The notes beneath the pieces are model-generated. The model was not told where the DNA came from and searched no databases. It saw only the letters and a program-made list of their open reading frames with translations. Shown piece after piece: positions 41,100 to 54,100 of a stretch of 64,000 nucleotides of DNA. Origin of the DNA: Aradus depressus (taxonomy: Eukaryota; Arthropoda; Insecta; Hemiptera; Aradidae). The stretch covers positions 22,493,027 through 22,557,026 of the forward strand of contig OY759221.1 of the NCBI GenBank assembly GCA_963662175.1, given 5' to 3'. The position numbers and the translations under genes are program-made. How positions within the stretch are numbered: the stretch's first letter is position 1; each line of letters opens with the position of its first letter.

Positions 41100-43007
41100 C
41101 AAGTTCTTTGCTTTTATTTCTTTTGACTTACAGATCTGGATCTATGCAATTCAGAGACAAATGAGTTTAGTGAAATTGCTGGTTAATAATGAAACAATAA
41201 GTTCTAGACATTTTTTTATTTCCATTTTTTTTTTTTTTTTTTGAGAGAGAAACAATGTGTTGAGTAGCGATTTTAAGAAGTAAATAACCTGAAAAATCTT
41301 ATTAAAATTTATTTGTGAGGCTACGATGTTACTAACCGCTCTCCATACAATCACTGCCTTTTCTCATTCTTCTTATACTTCTTTTAAAATAATTATACGT
41401 ACCTACAAGAACAGTTTTAACATTACTCTCACAAAATTGTATTTTTAAAAAAGAAATGATACACACCAATCAAAAAATTAGGTACTTCAAAAGAAATTTC
41501 ATTCTTTTCGTGAAACATTTAAATGGTAATGGGAGAAAAGTAGCACTTGTCTCTGTTTTTCATTTCATTTGCCAACGTTTTTCCTAGCTCTCAAAGATAT
41601 AAAACTAAATAATTTGGACTCTAAAACAACTTCAAATAGGTTAAACTGAATAATTGTGTTGGTTTCCTGTTTAAATTATAATTTTATGTTCTAATTGTTA
41701 GATAATAATGAAATATTTCTCGCAGTCAATAAATATGAATAAAAAAAATCTAATCGAGAAAAATGTTTCCATGTGAATATTTTTTTTTACTACAATGTTT
41801 GTTAAATTTTATAATTCTTGTGATTTTTGTTTTAAATATTTGTAAATAGTAATATGTTCCATACATATAATTATTGTACTGTGCCTTATTAAAGATATTA
41901 ATTTCTATTAAGTGTTTTTATTTAATTTAATTTAATGAATTTCTATAAGAAATCAGCTTACGCGCGCTCAACTGGTCGGTAAGACCTATGGAAACTACCA
42001 CCATATTTTAATAAGATATGTACATCAAATATTATTATTTTATCTTATTTTATTACTATTATTATTGTATAAGAATGAACATTACAATCAACATACATCG
42101 TTTAGCTGGGAAAGTTAAATGTATTAAATTCATGCAGTCTAGGATTGTCAATAGCATTTTGTTTCTTATTAACAAAACTACACTTTAACTGATGTTTTTT
42201 TTTGTCTATAATTTCATTAAATCATAATTCTGTTTTTCAAGAATCTTATTTTGCTTCTTGGAACATTCTTCTATAAAAATTATTAATCATTATTATAACT
42301 AGGTGTGCAATGCATTCTGCTGTTTGCAAAAACTGAGCTGAGTCAGTCTAAATTTATTGAATCATACTGTTAATGTGGTCGGTTAACATACAAGTAGTGC
42401 ATTTGGAATGGGGCATATGAACCGGTTTGTAATCACTGGATGGAACCGTAGGGTTTTCAAGTTTGCGCACTTTTACCAGAACTGATATTAAAATATTAAT
42501 ATGAATATATTAATACTTTAAATAGATTTCAATTGAATTCAATGGATTTTTTCTAGCCTTTTTGTAGACAACAGCTGTTTTTGCACAAAATTCTTTTAAT
42601 AGATGCTTTTTCACAAGAATATTTTTATCGAAAAAAAGTCGAAGTTTGTACGTTAGAACACTAAAAAAAACGGCTCAAAAAAGTGGTGTCCGATGGTAAA
42701 CCGAAAAGGGCTTCGCCCGGATTTTTACATTTGAAATAGAAAAATTCTGTTTTGCGCGAGAATTTTGTCTCTCAATTGGTTTCAATGGGGATTTCGTTTT
42801 TCGGTGATTATTCCTCCGTGGTATGTTCGATTTTAGATTTTTTTAGTAGTAAACCATCGTCACCGTGTCCACTATCATTGTGGCAAATTTCAATGTGATC
42901 GGTAAAGGGGTTTAGGAGGAGTACGAGTACAACGAAATACATGAGTCGCCTAAGAAAGAGCTTCGTAAACTCAGCTCAATTAATGAATGATTTCAGATAC
43001 ACTAAAC
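41100..43007. other. intergenic region between convergent genes
   Basis: AT-rich with several A or T runs. I found no gene, known repeat or RNA. It includes the tail-to-tail gap between the chitinase and NUP107. Confidence 0.5.
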
Positions 43008-43013
43008 TTTATT
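43008..43013 (-). terminator. possible poly(A) signal of NUP107
   Basis: TTTATT on the plus strand gives AATAAA on the minus strand about 445 bases past the stop codon. Other weaker candidates exist nearer the stop, so the choice is tentative. Confidence 0.3.
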
Positions 43014-43456
43014 AAGAAAATTCACAATCTGCATGCACTTTCTTAAAATCCAATGTACCAACTCCTCCTTGGTTTAATTTTGGAATTTTATAGTAAATAA
43101 AAAAGAAAATAAGATGTAAATAAATAAAAACAATTTTATGAAAAACATCTTTAATATAAACAGTTACAAAATTTAGCAATTTTTTTCCTAATGATTCCAG
43201 CAGAATAAAAACTAAAAACACTATTCATCATGCAGATCATAAAAGAGAAGTACTTTTTAAAAAAAATGATTTCCTGAGGTAATAATTATATGAACTAAAA
43301 AAAAAGTTATAAAAATATATTTTTATGATTGAAAAAAGTTCTTTTCGGTTTCACATATTTTTCATAACTTACAAAAACAAATGCAAGGGCTCTTTTAGGT
43401 ACTCAACTTGATGTTAACAATAGTTCATGTGAACTACAACAATGGTTATGACTGGG

Positions 43457-46400
43457 TTAGTCTTCAGCATCGAGAATTGTGTCCAACATGAGAGGATCTT
43501 CATCAAAGACGGCTATCTTGTCCGGCTGAGGATCCATCCACGTCAACTCACATTTCTTAACTGGAAACAAACATACGGTTTAAAATGATTATAATGTTTA
43601 ATAATAATATATTTTTCGGAAACTATATTAATCTTCCATTTATTTTTTTGGGCACAACTCTTCGGGAAGAACTCCCTCCCTCTCCATCATAAGTATCTCA
43701 AATGTATTTGCTGTATCAATATTGAAAAATATATTTTTTTTAGGTTTAGGTTTTGAATCTGGCGCTCGACTGCAACTTACACAAGAGAGTAATTTTGGTA
43801 GTTATTTCGTATTTTCTGATGAATGATTTTTTTTTTTTTGACGTGAAAACGTCTATTCGCTCGTTAGGCACAGTGATAGCCGGTCAAACTTTCTTGTGTT
43901 ACAAAATACCGTCAGATTTCAATCGCTAAAAACTACGAGACTAATAATGCGATAACAACGGTTGAGGTCACAATGGATAGAGCATGTCTTTATGTGTTTG
44001 TTGTGCAGTGTTTGTTTTGCCTGTGACGTTATCGGGCTAGTGTGGGCGCCGGCGGATGATTGTTGCGAATTAGCGTTGTGAAAAATTATAAATTAGTGTA
44101 GCGTGATAACACGTTTAGATAGGACGTTGATTCGGGTGTCATTGTAAAGAGCTTGAGGAGCACTACTAGGACTCAAAGTGAAACAATAAAAATATTCGCC
44201 GAAATATAAGTAGGTATTAAATTGAAAATTGCAAAAAAATTAAAGATGTCTCATATGAATCGTAAATATGCGCGGAATTATAGAAAACGCAAATCAGAGG
44301 AAAGCTCGCATCAAAAGGAATTTAAAAACCCTAAAAAGTCTAGTGCCGAGCAAATGCAAGAGTTACGGCAGCATCGAAAAGAAAATGAAAAAACGGCGGA
44401 GACGTTTTCACGGAAAATCTACGGCGTGGACCTTGACTACGCTTTAATGTTTTTTTTAATTTACTAATAGGATTCACAACTGTATAGTTAGATACCGTGA
44501 TTCATCCCCGGGCTTTTAACTACGAGGTCATATCGACAACTACCAGTGCCGCTCTTTCGTCGCTTTGGTGAACATGAGCTCGACTCTACAATGGGAGTTC
44601 TAAATTTTCCTTACTATAAATTTTTTTTCACCTAGGGTATGGATCTTAAACGAGTACCTGACATTGTACAGGTACGTATGAGTTTCTGTGAACACAATGA
44701 CTCCCCATAGAATGAATTTATCGACACGAAATTTTATATGTGAATCCAGAACCCTCTAACGACGACACCGTTGAAACCTCAGTTTTTTGCACGATTACAA
44801 TACTTTATTATACTATAATAATAATATTTATTTTTGGTAATAGGCATACGGCATAAGAATGTTTACATAAAATAGCTTATAACTTAGATACTTAAACAGA
44901 TATTAACTCTTAAGTCTGACTCAATACTCAATTTTTTTTATGTTGTTTCATTACATTTTTTTTTGCGGAGACATATTTTATGAGTCGACCATTTTTGAAA
45001 TACATAGTTTAGACGGAATGGAATTCAATATATTCGGAATTCCAGAATACAAAAATGAAAAAACAATTGTGTGACACGATAACTCCTTATAGAATGAGTG
45101 GTGTATCAACATGAAATTTTTGTGTGAATCCAGAACTTTCTAATGATCTATTAACTTTCAGCCAAGACGGCCAAAGGGAAGGGGAATTAGAGGAGAGGCT
45201 CAACTCAAAAACTGTAATAACTGCCGTTGTAATGAATATATCGACACAAAATTTCATATGTAAATTCAAAACCCCATAAAGACAACACTTAATAATTTTC
45301 AGCGGATTCGGCAGAAGGGAAGGGGGATCAGAGGGGGGCTCAACTCAAAAACCACAATTACCGCCGATATAATGAATGTATCGACATGAAACTTCATATT
45401 TAAATCAAAACCCAATAAGGACATAACCTGTTGAATTTCAGCGATATCGACCAAAGGGAAAAAGAGGTTCTGGGGAGGGGCTTAATTCGAAAACCTTAAT
45501 ACCTGCCAACGCAATGAATTTATCTATCTATAAATTTAGTATGAGGATATAGGGGCCCCTATGAAAGTCAACTATTGAATATTAGTGCAAAGGGGAGTGA
45601 TTCACCGACGTTTTTAGTGCTATTCATCAAGAGTGCTCTGGTAGTAGGCGATGAGAGAAATAACTGACTAACCTACTCTCCTAAGGTCCTATCCCTCGTC
45701 ACTGCTCCCATATGTACAGCCAGTGCCTGATAATGCCTTGCACAAAACTACCAACTATACAAAAATATTTTCAAAATACAACGATGTCCATTTTTACCAG
45801 GAACACGAGGAATGTCTTCAGGGAATGTGAGCAGGGAGGCCGGGGAGAGAGGCCTCTCAACATCTTCTTCTTCTGTCCAGAGCCTCGTTGACCAAGTGTT
45901 GCGTGAGTACTTCAATAGAATCTCAGATATTTCTTTCGCCTTCTCCATCATATCCTCTAATTTCTGTTGACTAAAAGCCTGCAAATAATATGTCTTAATT
46001 TTAAATTTCTGTCTACAAATGTTGCGAAGAATACAAAAAACAAAAGAAAGCGTTTAAATACGATGATAAAAAAAATCTATACAACGATTAATAGAGTCAA
46101 CAGTACCTTTTCAATATAGAAAGAATTCCAGGTTCTGTCGTGTAAATGAAAACGTTCGGAACTTTACTAGAACTTGTCCAGGGCTATCCTAGATCAATAA
46201 TAAATACATAAAATGGCCTACTAATAAATAAAAATGATTCAGTTCATAACAATACCTTATAAAATTGGTGTTTCTCGTCCATTAAACTAACAAAAAGATC
46301 CATTGCCTCATCATACAAATCCATTGTTGTATAAACTTTAAACAGTAGATCAAAAATCTGAAATAGAAAAAAATGAAAAAGGGTATAAAAGAAATAAATA

Positions 46401-49400
46401 AATACGTTATATCACTTAAATGTTTATTAAAATGATACCTGAGGAAGACAATATGATCTCAATGAATCCAGTTGAGATTTCCTGTTGTCATCTTCTAAAT
46501 TCACAACTTCGACCAACCATCCACCGGGGAAGACAAGAACGTTCTTCAACAATGATTTTACATTCTGAAAATAATATAATAATGCCAGTAATCGAAACTA
46601 TCCCTCGATTTTATTATGAAATATTCATTCAGTAATTCATTTGCAATAATGTATGACATTTTTATATATGAATCCAGGCGACAGAAACATAATCGGAAAA
46701 TGAGTTCAATTTTAAACGCAGTAATTTAAAAAAATATTTTAGGTTAAGTTACTACGGAACTACTCCTAATGCTTCCATTCTTCATAACATCCTCTATTTC
46801 AAAATAAATATCTAAGAAATCCATAATTTTCCTTAGATAATTCAATCCTCCACATACCCGTTTCCCTACCCCCTGGAAGCAATAAGTCATTAAAATTATA
46901 CCTAAACAAGGAAGGTTCAAATAAGCCCTTCATGGATTATACAAGGGCATACCAAACCCAGATAAAAAAGTAGAGTGGAAACCTTTTGGAAAAAAATAAC
47001 CACAACCATTTGAAGATGTTCATGCGTGAGTATTCCAATAGGGGTGGGATCCTGAATCTCAAAACGTGCTAGTTTCGACAACTAACAGGAATCCTTAACG
47101 ATCCGATAAACAGTTATTATGACTCATGTCCGGGCTTAAACTACGAGGTCATATCGCCTACTACTAGAGCGCTCTTTCGTAGCTCGAAAAATATAGGTAT
47201 TGTAAACCATTATTTATGTCAAAATGGTGTTTGTTTTCGTTGATATGTTGTGCGAAAGTTGATTATACTGAGTTGTACGTTGTGTGATGCTGTGAAATTA
47301 GGAGAGGATTTTTTGGGTCAGTAAAGAGTTGTGTTTGCTTACACAACTCTAGAGACAATAGGAATGTTGATTTTGGGCCAAAACAAGAACGATGACCCAA
47401 GACAGCAGAGCAGATTTTGGAGAAGAGGAGAGAATTGGAGGCCTTTAAAAGATCTGGTAACACTGGCACCATGCTCAGTCCTGGATCTCAAGATGCCTCC
47501 CATGCTGTTCCTCCGCCGTGACAATTGAGACCCTAGTTGTATCTGTTTGCCCGGCTTCTCATGTGTAAATCTATATTATATTATATACAATATATAATCT
47601 ATATTATATTATATATAATGCCAAAGTAGTTTAGAATGAAACTGGAAAGATCAAAGAACAATGATAGCCTATATGTAGTTGTATGTTCTCTAGCCCCAAG
47701 GATTAATATTAAATTATAATACCTCTCACAATTTAGCCAAGCAAAGTAAGTAACATTTAAAGATAAAGATTCCGGTTGGTGTGTGAAGCAACAAAGAACA
47801 ATGATAGCCTATATGTAGTTGTATGTTCTCTAGCCCCAAGGATTAATATTAAATTATAATACCTCTCACAATTTAGCCAAGCAAAGTAAGTAACATTTAA
47901 AGATAAAGATTCCGGTTGAGTGAAGCAACAAAGAACAATTCAAGTAAGAGTAAGTAACTACAAAACCACTTCTTCACAAGTAAAGCTAACCCATCTATCT
48001 ATCTTATAAAAATTATTTCTACACACTGGCTATGAAAAATTTAGGAGTCCCACAGTAGAGTCGGGCTCATGTCCACACTAAGAGAGCACTCTGGTAGTAG
48101 GCGATATGACCTCATACTAAGTAGCTACAATCTCATTTCTCCAGAAGTGCTCGAGGCTACAATATAAGTGGTTGAGCTACCATTCTTTTTCTTCACAGTT
48201 GTGTCAGTGTGTAACTCTATTTCTGATATGTTCTTTTACACTGTTTTAAAATAATCTTCCAGTTTGATCTACATAAACTAAATTGTCTATATATAACTAA
48301 TCATCTCGGTTTGAATATTTTAATTAGAAAAAATGGTCAATGTCAAGGCTTAATTCTAATCAATGTTTGCTTCTTTTGTCTTAAAAGTAGTCAAAATTAA
48401 CTTGAAAGAAATAAAACTTGTTTATTTATGATATTGTCTAATTTCACCAACTATATTTACATGGGAGTACTTTCGGTATTTCTACCATCCTCAGCCAAAA
48501 GCATAAGAGATAAGACTAAGTTAACATTACAGAATGTCAGCCTCTCGAGGAACCCATTACCCTCCCTACTGGTGTTCCCCATGACGTCAGACATTCCTAA
48601 CTAAGCTAAATTGTCAAGCTGTGAGATATTTTATGACAAGGCGGTCCCCATATTCCAAATGTGTGACCCCTTCTAAGATCTAGGTATAAAGCATTAACAA
48701 TGAACAGGCGAATAATATAACATTATTAATGCTTTATACCTAGATCTTAGAAGGGGTCACACATTTGGAATATGGGGACCGCCTTGTCATAAAATATTTC
48801 ACAGCTTGACAATTTAGCTTAGTTAGGAATGTCTGACGTCATGGGGAACACCAGTAGGGAGGGTAATGGGTTCCTCGAGAGGCTGACATTCTGTAATGTT
48901 AACTTAGTCTTATCTCTTATGCTTTTGGCTGAGGATGGTAGAAATACCGAAAGTACTCCCATGTAAATATAGTTGGTGAAATTAGACAATATCATAAATA
49001 AACAAGTTTTATTTCTTTCAAGTTCATTTGAATTATTTCACAATATCTCTGCAATAATGTCAGTTTTCATAGTCAAAATTAAGTTTGGTCACAAGATAAT
49101 AGAATTCATAATAAGCTTTCGTCTAAGGTTATTTTTTAAATTAATATTTAAGCAGAAATATTAAAATAACTGAAAGTACTAACATGGGTGAGATGTTCCA
49201 TTTGGGCCGACCACCGCTCCTTTTCCTGGTTGTATCGGCTCATCTTGTGCTCGTGGGCTACAGTCTCTGTAAAGTCAGCCCCTTCGCGAAGCACTGGCTC
49301 TACTGGTTTCGTATTGTGGTACTGATGAAACCAATGATTAAATCCTTCCTGGGCGTCCTACAGAAATATATGTTTTTATATGATGGACTCAAGGGTCTGT

Positions 49401-51132
49401 TGAAAATCCACGGGTTTTGGCCTACGCCACCCATGTTCGAAACTGCCCGGACAGTTCATGAATTGGCCACACTTCTGACTGGCCTTGACATACTCAAAAA
49501 TTATAAATTAAGATAGATTTTCATAAAATGCCATCAGTATTTGCGGTAACTATTTCCAAATCGGGCCTCCACCCCAACTCGCGCCCACTTTTTTTTAGTA
49601 ATTCGCGTAACCAACATCAACATGAAAACATTAATATTAAGTCGAGGGAAGGAAAAAAATATATATATATAGTTCATAAAAATATTTCTCAATATAAACG
49701 ACATAATATGTCAACTATTCTTCATATATTACTTAACATTGAATGAAATAATCTAGGATTAGAGTATAAAAGAGTAAACCTCAGTAAGAATTTCAAAAAT
49801 CTAGTTGATGTATCCGAAGAAATAACATTTTGACCCTCCCGTCGATCTTTTTAGTGAAACAGTTCAGGTTCTCCTGATACAGAGAAACCCCATGCGGGAG
49901 CATAAGAAAATATTTAATTGACATATTATAATATAATAGATATAACGCTCAGTGGTATGCATGCTTGTCTTTTGAGCTCAAGAACGTGGGTTCGTAACCC
50001 GACCGAAGCCCTTAGTTTATTTTATCTGGGAGGTAAAATAAACTTAAGCACGCCGTCCTTCGAATGGGACGTTAAGCGATGGTCCCGAGCCTGTACGATG
50101 TCAGGTACTTGTTAAATACCCCTACTCTAGGTGAATAACGATTTAGGGTAGGCAAAATTTAGGACTCCCACAGTAGAGTCGGGCTCATGTCCACCAGAGT
50201 GACGAAAGAGCTCACTGGTAGTAGGCGATATGACCTCGTAGTTAAAGTCCGGGCATGATTTATAAAACCTAACCTAAACCTATAATATCGCCGAATATAC
50301 AGATTTTACTTCAGCTAAACGAAGTAGGTATATGGGAAGTTAAGTAATCGGTCAGAAATTCGATACTGAGTTTTCAACGAAATTTTTATGTGATGGAATG
50401 AATGTATTGACATGTAATTTCATGTGTGTTCCCAGAACCCCATAGATGACACCTATTGATTTTCAGCCAAATAGGGAAAGGGGGGAGCAGAGGAGAGGGG
50501 CTTAACTCAAAAAGCCTAATAACTGTCGTTGTAATGAATGTTCTATAGATATTATCGTTTATATTGAGTAATACATTTTTTCATGAACTAGATATTTTTG
50601 TTATGCTCTCCCATGAGCTTCTCTATATCAGGAGAACCTGGACTGTTTCACTAAAAGGACCGAGGGTCAACATTTTATTTCTTCGGATACATCAACTGGA
50701 TTTTTGAAATTCTTACTGTGGTTTACAGTTTTAAGCTCTAATCCTAGATTATTATTAATATTAAATAAAATAGGCACAATAGTTGACAAATATATGTTTG
50801 TATTATCTGTTATTACTATTTGGTTCCACATATATGTTTCATGTTATCTACATCTTAATATTATTATTAATTTTATTTCTATTTTTATTATTTATTTATA
50901 TTTTTACTTATTTATTTGTTATTTCCACGTATTAGTCTAATGATATTGTTTTATGTAAATTTAGAACTAAGTTTTGTTAGGAAATATTTCATGAGATAGC
51001 TAACGGTACAGCCGGGGGACTCCCAAGTTTTAATAGCACCCTTTTCACCTGAGATGTATTTCAAGGGTCGCTCTCTGCAAACTAACTTAGTTCATAACAA
51101 GACCTGACGATGGTGTAAGGCCAAAACCGGTA

Positions 51133-51165
<33 letters not shown>

Positions 51166-54100
51166 TGAGTGGATTAGACAATATTTCAAAAATAAGTTTG
51201 TTTTATTTATTTAAATATATTTTTTATTTTTTCCTTCCCCCGACCTAATATTAATGTTTTCATGTTGCTGTTGGTTATGCGAATTAGTAAAAAAAAATTG
51301 GTCGCGATTCGGGGTGGAGGCCCGATTCGGAATAATATAATTTAAAACACTAATTATAAAACACTTATAAATTTAATTGTTTACACATTAAATTATCAAT
51401 TAAAATTAATTTAGTCAATATCAACATTAACTTACAAGGTATGCTTTGTAACATAAGTACTCCTTTATGGTAGCGTTCACTTTGGATGGGAAGTCTTCCC
51501 AAAAAACTCGATTCCCTTCACTCACCTCAAGGTTATACTGTGAAATCAACTGTGAAATTGAATCACTAGGAACCTGAAAAAAAAAAACAGTGTATATATA
51601 TACATATAATAATAAATACAAAAAATTGCATTTGTGTTACTTTCATGAGGTCAATTAATTAGTGGCGAAAGCATAGTCAAAGGTTCGAAGAAAAAGGATC
51701 TGGATCCACAGATTCAAGAAACTTATTTACTTCATTAACCTAAAAACATATAAGATACAAGAAAGTCAGGATATAAACACCATATTAAATTCCAGATATA
51801 ATTCCCTCTACTAAACAGGATTTCTTTATAAGGTGAATAAAGTGATTGTCTGTCTTCCTGTTCAAAAATTGTTTTATTTTACAAGCGGTTTCGCATATTC
51901 TGCATCATTAGGTTGAAGAAAAAATAAGAGGGAATAAGAAGTCAGTAGGCGGTAACTCTTCACACCGAGGAATTACCATAATGCAGAATATGCGAAACTG
52001 GTTATAAAATAAAACAATTTTTGAACAGGAAGAAAATCACTTTATTTACCTTATACAATTTTTTTTTAAATAACAAAAAATAAACAAATTATGACACATA
52101 ATATATATACACGATAAAATTATAACACAAAAACCTGTTCTTAAATGCTCAAAAGATTTAAAGATACATTTCCAAATTCCATAACAACGGAAATAAATGA
52201 TTGATCTAATTTTTATTAGCCAAAGTAAGGGATAGTCTAATTTTTACTATTATATTTTATCATAATTATTTGTTGATCCTTTTTCTCATACAGAGGACGA
52301 TGTGACTAATAAAATCGCAATATATTTCGAATTATAAATATAACAAATGACATTGAATTAAAATCATATCATAACGAAGAAAAGTTCAGAAATTTAGTGA
52401 ATGGAAATATATTCCATTGTTGAGAAAATGTGCTCTAAAATTAAACTCTCTTTGAGCGTCGTGAATGTTCATTTTCCGAAATACTTAAAATCAAAGTATC
52501 GATCAAGCCTCACTGACACTCATTTCGACCTAACGCATTAATTATCAATTTTTAGATTATGTTTTAAAATTTGAATTTATATATTAAAAATGTATACAAT
52601 AAATTCATGTTGCATTAATATTTTCATGTTTAAATATTATCCCCTCTCCTCTTCACCCTACGGTGCCGGCCGAACTCCCACATTTCTGAAATAAGCCCTC
52701 CTAGTAAAAAAGGATGCTGACTCCTGATCTAGATTATGAAACATGCACTTTCCTATTATTTCAAAGTTACCTTCTCAAAGGCTATTTTGGCAGCCTGCAG
52801 CTTGCCCTGCACTATGAACACCCTGATGAGTGCACATGCCTCCCACATGGCCTGCACCCTCTGCTGGGGGTAGAACACCATCCAGTCCAAGGAAGAGATC
52901 TTCTTCAGGTCTTCCTCTGTCACCTCCGTCACCAGGGTCGGCTCCTTACCCGATGTATCTGTTTGGCGGTTTCTAAAAATCAGAAAATCCATTTCAAAAT
53001 TACATAAATAAATTGTTCATCACTCACCTGATGTTCTGCTCCGTGATGAGAGGGATGTTGAGCTGGTACCTCTCTGCAGCGACCAGAACAGTGACCCGCT
53101 CTTCTGAGTCCCCCACCTCCTCCATATAGGCCGAGTACAGCTCTAGTTGGACAGTAGGACCTTCACTCACCTGATGTTCTGTACAGCCCGCTCCGTGATG
53201 AGAGGGATGTTGAGCTGGTACCTCTCTGCAGCGGCCAGAACAGTGACCCGCTCTTCTGAGTCCCCCACCTCCTCCATGTAGGCCGAGTATAGCTTTAGTT
53301 GGACAGTAGGACCTCCACTCACCTGATATTCTGTACAGCCCGCTCCGTGATGAGAGGGATGTTGAGCTGGTACCTCTCTGCAGCGGCCAGAACAGTGACC
53401 CGCTCTTCTGAGTCCCCCACCTCCTCCATGTAGGCCGAGTACAGCTCTAGTTGGGCATCCTCAGGCAGCAGCGAAGTGTAATAGGCGATAGCATCCGAGT
53501 CACGTTCCTTCATCAAAGCCTAGCCCGACAGAAAACAAGATGAAGAAAATTACAAGCTTCAACTAACAATAAGACATACAAAAAAAATCATGATTTTCAT
53601 ACAGAAAATAAAATTTCATATATTAACTTTACATAACGATAAAAAAACTTTAAACTGAAGAAAGGTAATAAAAAACAGAAATTTACGTTTTTTAGCTATT
53701 TGTTATTTATAACCTAATTGTTAGTTATTATTACTCATGCTCGGGCTTTAACTACGAGGTCATATCTCCTACAACCAGATCTCTTTCATCGCTTAGGTGG
53801 ACATGATCCCGACTCCACTGTGGGAGTCCTAAATTCTGCTAACCTAGATTTATTCATCTAGGGTGAGGGTCTTAAACGAGTACCTGATTTCGTACAGGCT
53901 CGGAGCCATCGCTTAACGTTCCAATCGAAGGACGGCGTGCTCAAGGTTTTTTCATCTGCCAGAAAAAAAAACGTATGGGCCTAGGCCGGGTTTCTAGAAG
54001 TGCTACTGGCTCCCTCTATAATTGTGACCAGTCGCGTAATAGACTGCTCCCATGCTTATGATGCAGAAAAGGCTCAAAATGACCTCAATCATTACTGAAT

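Larger units (their letters stand above)
47195..48300 (-). pseudogene. Penelope-like GIY-YIG domain, split and decayed
   Basis: On the minus strand 48300-48175 reads LVYVDQTGRLF, stop, NSVKEHIRNRV, matching the core of the GIY-YIG domain at 60690-60480. 47290-47195 reads QHINENKHHFDINN, its continuation. The intervening 47290-48175 is an insertion with a tandem duplication and a SINE1 fragment. The copy is dead. It lies in NUP107 intron 14 and is co-oriented with the gene. Confidence 0.6.
49550..51335. repeat. large inverted repeat with SINE1 in the loop
   Basis: The left arm (about 49550-49912) pairs with two blocks on the right: 50590-50770 (GGAGAACCTG, ACTGTTTCACT, CTTCGGATACATCAACT) and 51215-51335 (GGTGGAGGCCCGATTCGG, AATATTAATGTTTTCATGTTG). 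The right arm carries about 440 bp of extra sequence. That extra sequence includes CTGACGATGGTGTAAGGCC and a TA run at 51137-51161. The loop holds a SINE1 and a repeat B copy. It is in NUP107 intron 13. Confidence 0.7.

Noticed and set aside
49184..49516. 110-codon plus-strand frame
   Set aside because: Antisense to NUP107 exon 14, which is conserved and in phase on the minus strand.
52714..53007. 97-codon plus-strand frame
   Set aside because: Antisense to NUP107 exon 12.
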